From the NCBI GenBank assembly GCA_947034895.1, contig OX344762.1, forward strand, positions 50,013,087-50,077,086: a stretch of DNA of 64,000 nt, in the 5' to 3' direction. The position numbers and the translations under genes were made by a program. The notes below the pieces were generated by a model. The model was not told the origin of the DNA. It saw nothing but the letters and a program-made list of their open reading frames with translations, and ran no database searches. This DNA is from Rhytidiadelphus loreus (lineage: Eukaryota; Streptophyta; Bryopsida; Hypnales; Hylocomiaceae). This document shows positions 58,766 to 64,000 of this stretch, one piece after another (positions within the stretch are counted from its first letter, which is position 1; the number at the start of each line of letters is the position of its first letter).

Positions 58766-61700
58766 ATGGTATGTACCACGCTACCCTTGAACCATCTTTA
58801 CAGTTACGGTACTGCAGTGAAAAATCGATGAGATTGATTTGTACATAATTTTCTCATTTACCATTGTGGACAATTGACAGTCAAGACAATGCCGTCACCA
58901 CATTTGTTGTTACCGATGAATTTGAGAATCGGTGAAGTGTTTGGGTTCCAAAGGTAAGGAACACAACTAGCCTGACGAAAAGTTTGTTGCATTGGTGAAT
59001 CAATTGTGAATCTGCAGGGATTGTTGGCGTTGTTGCGGAAACTACACAGGTCTCAGGCTGATGTAAGTCAAATCTTTTCCCCTGTTTTCCGAGGCTGATA
59101 AAATGCACACGAGATTAATAAAAGGATCCTAGTTGCAACCATAGCTGGATAAAACCTTGGAATACGTTATCTTAACCAGATCTGAACTTCTAAGAGTCCA
59201 AGGATTCATGATTTTAAATCGATCATATTGTATAATTCAGATGACGCAAATCTTGTATCACCCGAATCAACGCCGAACATTGCATTTGTTGATAATTGAA
59301 CAAAAGAAGTCCGCGTATGACCTACTCAAAACACACGAGGCCCAATTGGAACTCTATCGTTGTCCTTTAGGGTTCAGTATGCAGGATTACATATCACTCT
59401 TCCGGTACATGGACTGACCATCAGGTTGTTGATAATTAGGAAACCCTAATCTGAACTTGGGGTGCACTTGGGGAATAAGGAAACCCTAATCTGAAAGCTA
59501 TATTCAAAGCAAGGAATATTTTTTAGTAATTGCACTCTTTCATGCAATTGCCGTGATGTCCAAATATAGTGTGGGTTGAAATATCAATATCTCCAAAACC
59601 TAAAGATATCTTACACTATCAACAATATCTAAGGTTGAACCAAGCGCATGTGGCCCTTGATCTTTGGGTTTTTCTCTGCTTACAGGAATTGCTCAGAATC
59701 GTGTAATAGATTGATTGATTGACTTGCAAATGTGTGTCCCGTAGGAGGCGAGGATTCTGTTTCTGGGTTTGGACAATGCCGGGAAAACCACCATCTTGAG
59801 GGCGTTGTCTGACGGAGAACTCAATACGGTGACGCCGACACAGGTGTGCATCTTTCAGTATCCTTCTATGCGGCTTTAAATGAATTCTGGACTTGTCAAT
59901 CTGTAGTAATGAGGTGATTTTATACACGGAGGTATCTGGCTCATAGTTTCGGATTATAATGTTTCTGCTGTTGCAGTAGAGTTCTCAACACCTGTTAGTC
60001 GTCAAATTCATCACGTTAAGGGAGAGGGTACATAAATCATTAGAGACCTGGTCGGCTGTTGTAGAATGACCCCTGCTACCAACACCTCATCTATTCATAC
60101 ACTTGGCTATAGTTATTAGCAAGTGGTGTAAGCATGACTTGGCTAATAATGTCTTTAGCCACTGATCTTTGAATGGAAATGGGGTCTTCAACCTCCCATT
60201 TAAAACGTGCATAAGAAATTTCACAGACAGTGATAAAAAAAAAAATTGGTCTCAACAGATTTGGCTCTTGCAATCAAAGATCTCTCCATGGCTCTACACA
60301 TCTCCAAAAAAATCATATTCCTACATATGCTGAAATGCTTCAAGTGACTCATATAGTATCCCACTAAGTTGTGTTTCCGTTGTGCTCCTGAGTAAATACT
60401 TCAGGCATGGTTTGGTCGGTCGGTGTGTTGGACAGGGCTTCCACATTAGATCATTAATCCACGAGGGCTTCAAGCTAAACGTGTGGGACATAGGCGGTAT
60501 GAACATTTTATCCTACCCCAAGTGTTTCCCAACTGCCAAAGGTCATTCTAGGTTGTGGATTCTCTGTGAAGAGGTTCGTGTTCATGTTCAAGGAACCAAG
60601 CTGGATGCAATGACGTTGTCATCTTTTTACACATTGTTCACAAGAGGTGCAATGATATTGGTATTCTTGCAGGTCAGAGGGCAATCAGACCATACTGGCG
60701 GAATTATTTTGAAGCTACAGATGCCTTGGTAAGCACACCTGCTGTGCCTTTACTATTTTTTCCTGCACGTCATTTTGTCGGACTCAGCATGGTACGTGCA
60801 AGTTTTACATCCTATTGAGCTGTGTAAGCTGAGGCTTCCGCTTCGGCTGCGTTTCTCTCTCCAACCTCTAAGATGCCTGCTAAACACGGAGAACATTAGA
60901 CGTCAAACAGAATTCGAATCTGTCCATGAGGTTCAAAGTTTTCTAATGTGGCATAACTTGTGTTATTGTTGTTTGAATGTCTTCTGAAGTCGGGGGAATG
61001 GTTTGGTACAGGTATACGTAATTGACTCTGCTGACAGGCACCGTCTGGAGGAGAGTGGTACATGATTACACCAAAATTAATGCTTCACCTGGTAGCATCA
61101 AATGTACACGGCGAATGTGCGCATTGTGGACACAGATCTGGTCTGGGCAAGCACATTGCGGGGGCAAATGCCAAACCCTTCATACAATATTTCTTGCAAG
61201 CGAGAAGGATTTTACCTGTAATGTGGGTGCCCAAACATGTGTCCACAACGGGCTCATTCACCTTAATTAGGGGAATGTGTGACAAGGAGGGAATCGTGGA
61301 AATAAAACCTAACAAGGAGAACCAATGCCAACAACAAGGAGGGATTTCTTTCCATAGTTCCCAGAAAGGAATGCATTCGCCAACAGCAAATGGTAGAAAA
61401 ATTGGACAACCGTGAATGAAAATCTGAAGTTTTTTTGTTATGAAGGAAAACCTTGTAATTTTAGGGCAAATTAAAGCCCGAGTCTGATGCAGGATCCCTC
61501 CTAGAAAGAAATGGTAGTTTTTCACGACATGCTCTACAATAAATAGATGAACTTACTTATGTTGTCTCTCTTGAACTTGCGTTCTGGAATAAGAAAAACT
61601 TGAGGTGGGGGATGTTTTGATGGCAGGGGATGAGTTGAGCCTTCTCCTGGAGGAAGAGCAGATGGTGGGAGTTCCAGTGCTTGTCCTGGCCAACAAGCAG

Positions 61701-63020
61701 GATCTGAAGCCGAATGCACTTCCATCTGATGAGGTAGGTTTCAGGAAGAAGAAAAGAAAACGTTGCAGGTTGGGTCTGAGAGTTCTATTCAAAATTTTAG
61801 GTCCTGGTCTCAACATCGTGTGTATTGTGTATTTGACATAGAAGGTGAATGAATTGAGGTATATCTAGTAGTGACCAAAAAATGGTATTCATGTTGAGCT
61901 GGATCCAATGACACATAGCACTCCTTATTTGGATCATTATTGAACCTCCTATATGTATATGAAACTTCAAAATAGTCATGTGTTCCACTTGCATGGTGTC
62001 ATGTGTGAGCATGATAAGGTTTAGATGTTAAAATGACATCCAAATGAAAGATTCAAAATTATTGAATATTCAATCCAATGGGGTATGGTTTGCCATATAT
62101 TAATTAGTATGTACTTTGTATTCTAGGAATTAAATTTGGTAATGTACATATGTTTCCCAGAAAATCTTTAAGAATTAAGAACCATTCATCAAGATTTAGA
62201 GTCTATGCTAGTTAAGAATTCTTGTTACACAACACATTTGTCATCATGCAAAACCAAAACTCTCTAGGGATTGTAGAAAAGTGAATATATGAAACTAAGT
62301 CTCGGGAGCCATATCACTATCCAAGGATCATAGAATAGTGAATACATGGAACTAAGAGTCTTGGGAGTCATATCACTACAAAAGCTAACTATCCTGAAGA
62401 GAAAGTAGGATCACTCAAAACTAGATTAGTTTTTTGACAATCATGATTATGTATCAATGAGACCCAATTTTTTAGTCACATTTTGACAAATCATTGCTAA
62501 ACTTGAGCATTGTCTTGAAATGATATTTGAATATTGTATACAAAAAGTTGTAAGAGGGCAAGATTCATTTGCTAGAGTCTCTAAATCCATGGCCTAATTT
62601 TAGGGACACTTATTATCCAAACTAATTAGGGGAGACTTTTGAGAATATACAAAGTTTTGAGTGATCCTACCTTATTGTTCAAAAATGTTGGTAGCTAATA
62701 TTTAGGTGTGTTGTGGCTTATTGCATATTTTAATTAAAACCTTTGAATAGGTGTCTATTGGATTGAATCTTGTTGGAATTCAAGATCGAGATTGGCTCAT
62801 CCAAAGTTGTTCAGGTACATCTAATTTTAAAATGTTAACTAAACATATATAATCTATTTGTATGCAAGTTGTTTGTTGATTATTATATAGGGTATTTCAA
62901 TATACTTTAATTTTTGAAATTGTAGCCAAAACTGGAGATGGATTGCAAGAAGGTATGGATTGGTTGCTTCAGAGAGTCAAAACATTTGCGGTGACTCTTA
63001 ATTCCTGTGAGAACACTTAA
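58766..63020 (+). CDS. ARL3: ARL3-type small GTPase
   Basis: Coding segments: 58766-58768 (the ATG alone, at the very end of exon 1, then GTATGT), 59018-59062, 59745-59843, 60436-60496, 60673-60728, 61012-61057, 61627-61733, 62751-62814, 62926-63020; 576 nt, 191 aa, all with GT/AG borders. The N terminus reads [16 protein letters not shown], as in ARL3 (amphipathic, possible acetylation or membrane contact). Motifs: GLDNAGKTT (P-loop), TPTQGF (switch I), WDIGGQ (switch II), NKQD and CSAKTG (guanine contacts), [15 protein letters not shown] and LLLEEEQM (ARL3-type). The C terminus is about ten residues longer than in typical ARL3. Known of the family: ARL3-GTP releases lipidated cargo from carriers such as PDE6D and UNC119 in cilia. 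It is generally absent from flowering plants. All GTP-binding residues are intact. ARL2/TITAN5 is less likely given the [20 protein letters not shown] match. Confidence 0.9.
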
Positions 63021-63196
63021 TGAGTGCACTTCACATTTAGGGAGCCCTATGTAGTTATAGATTTTTCTTTGATGATGTAAGTACTTGTTCCTACATGGGT
63101 AGTGTAGAGACACGTCTTTGGTATTGTACATTCACATGGACTATGTAGATGTGATATCGATTGATAAGAAAAGATATAATATTGTTTAAGGATTAA
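63021..63196. other. ARL3 3' flank
   Basis: Probably 3' untranslated region; no sharp polyadenylation signal picked. Confidence 0.4.
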
Positions 63197-63520
63197 TCCC
63201 TAAAGGTTATCACTATTTTTCAAAAATTGAATCATTCTTAAGTTATCATTTCTAGTACACAAAGTCAAAACGAGAAAAGAAAGGATTTTTTCATGTTCAA
63301 CCATAAAATCTCATTAATCTAGACTATCACTCCATGAAAATGTATGGCAAAAATTTCAAAAAAATTGATCCAAATGTAATTTGAAGTGAATTTTTTTTGT
63401 TTATTCCCAATAGGTTCATTAGTCTTTTATTCCTCTTCTACTATGCATACAGAAGTTGAAGTCCATCACAGTGAAGATCATGTTTGTTACTTGAATACCC
63501 ATTTTTGAAGGTAGTTGAGA
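63197..63520 (-). repeat. Family A element (A8), reverse orientation
   Basis: TTAA (63193-63196) followed by TCCCTAAAGG. The downstream block (TTATCATTTCTAGTACA and following) resembles the reverse complement of 48920-48970 and 7985-8010. The far end is not defined. Confidence 0.5.
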
Positions 63521-64000
63521 AGTGTAACATATTGTAAAAATCATTGCAACGTGATGAGAGGGGATGCAAAAATCTTCCAAGATACTTTCTACTTTCATGT
63601 GCTTATTTGGAATGTCAAATTCTCATAACATCTCAATCCAAACAATCAACCCCAAAATTGCAACATTTTACTAAAGCAAGAATATCAAAAATAAAATACA
63701 AAATTCTGAATTTCTATGGAAGATCTAAGACCTCCGTAAGAAATTATGAGAAAAAAACACCAAACAACAAGCTGTACAAACTCAAAAAACTGAGCCTTAA
63801 CATAATGACCCTCATTTCTCATTTCTCTCTTATAAATACAGTGCAGCATGTCATCTGCATATATGTCATGTTTGTACAAATCCAACCACAAAAAAGTTGC
63901 TTCAACTTATGCATGTGCGAGCCTTTTGAAATCCAACACGCCATTGTTGGGATAGGTTGGCACAGTTTGGACGACCCTCTCGGCAATTTTTTCAAGCAGG
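63521..64000. other. Gene-free sequence to the window end
   Basis: No gene recognised; short open frames only. Confidence 0.4.

Noticed and set aside
1..64000. CRISPR arrays, bacterial operons or prophage
   Set aside because: Introns, repeats and gene families are those of a plant nuclear genome; no regularly spaced repeats were seen.

Overview
The window looks like nuclear DNA of a land plant. It is AT-rich, its genes have many short introns with GT/AG borders, and repeats fill most of the space between genes. Three gene families point the same way: a FIDGETIN-LIKE 1 AAA ATPase, an EXORDIUM-like wall protein, and an ARL3-type small GTPase. ARL3 works in cilia and is normally kept only by organisms with flagellated cells, so I infer a seed-free plant with swimming sperm (bryophyte, lycophyte or fern) rather than a flowering plant. 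The exact lineage cannot be settled from the sequence alone.

Layout. 1-2650: AT-rich repeats. 2694-7101: a divergent pair, a RING-H2/coiled-coil gene on the minus strand (broken by two in-frame stops and a frameshift) and a divergent protein-kinase-like gene on the plus strand (frameshift near its end). They share a short GC-rich, minisatellite-bearing bidirectional promoter. 8075-9345: an unrecognised basic ORF between unusual GC-rich (CCGTCCGCG-type) sequence. 9345-14740: repeats, including a LINE remnant. 14743-19690: FIGL1, 14 exons, minus. 22495-28083: an AFG1-type AAA ATPase carrying a C-terminal EF-hand pair, 12 exons, minus. 30045-31055: an intronless EXORDIUM-like gene, minus. 32.5-58.7 kb: about 26 kb with no recognisable gene but many MITEs, foldbacks, LINE 3' ends and one SINE-like insertion. 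58766-63020: ARL3, 9 coding segments, plus. 63.0-64.0 kb: repeats.

The conserved genes have unrelated jobs (meiotic/somatic recombination control, mitochondrial quality control, cell-wall/brassinosteroid growth, ciliary lipoprotein trafficking) and show no operon-like logic. The most unusual material is the kinase/RING divergent cassette, the AFG1-EF-hand fusion, a dispersed family of elements flanked by TTAA, and a 163-bp hairpin with perfect 74-bp arms nested in a CACTA-like element. Splice models for FIGL1, AFG1-EF and ARL3 were built by hand from reading frame, GT/AG borders and family similarity, and each sums to an open frame divisible by three.
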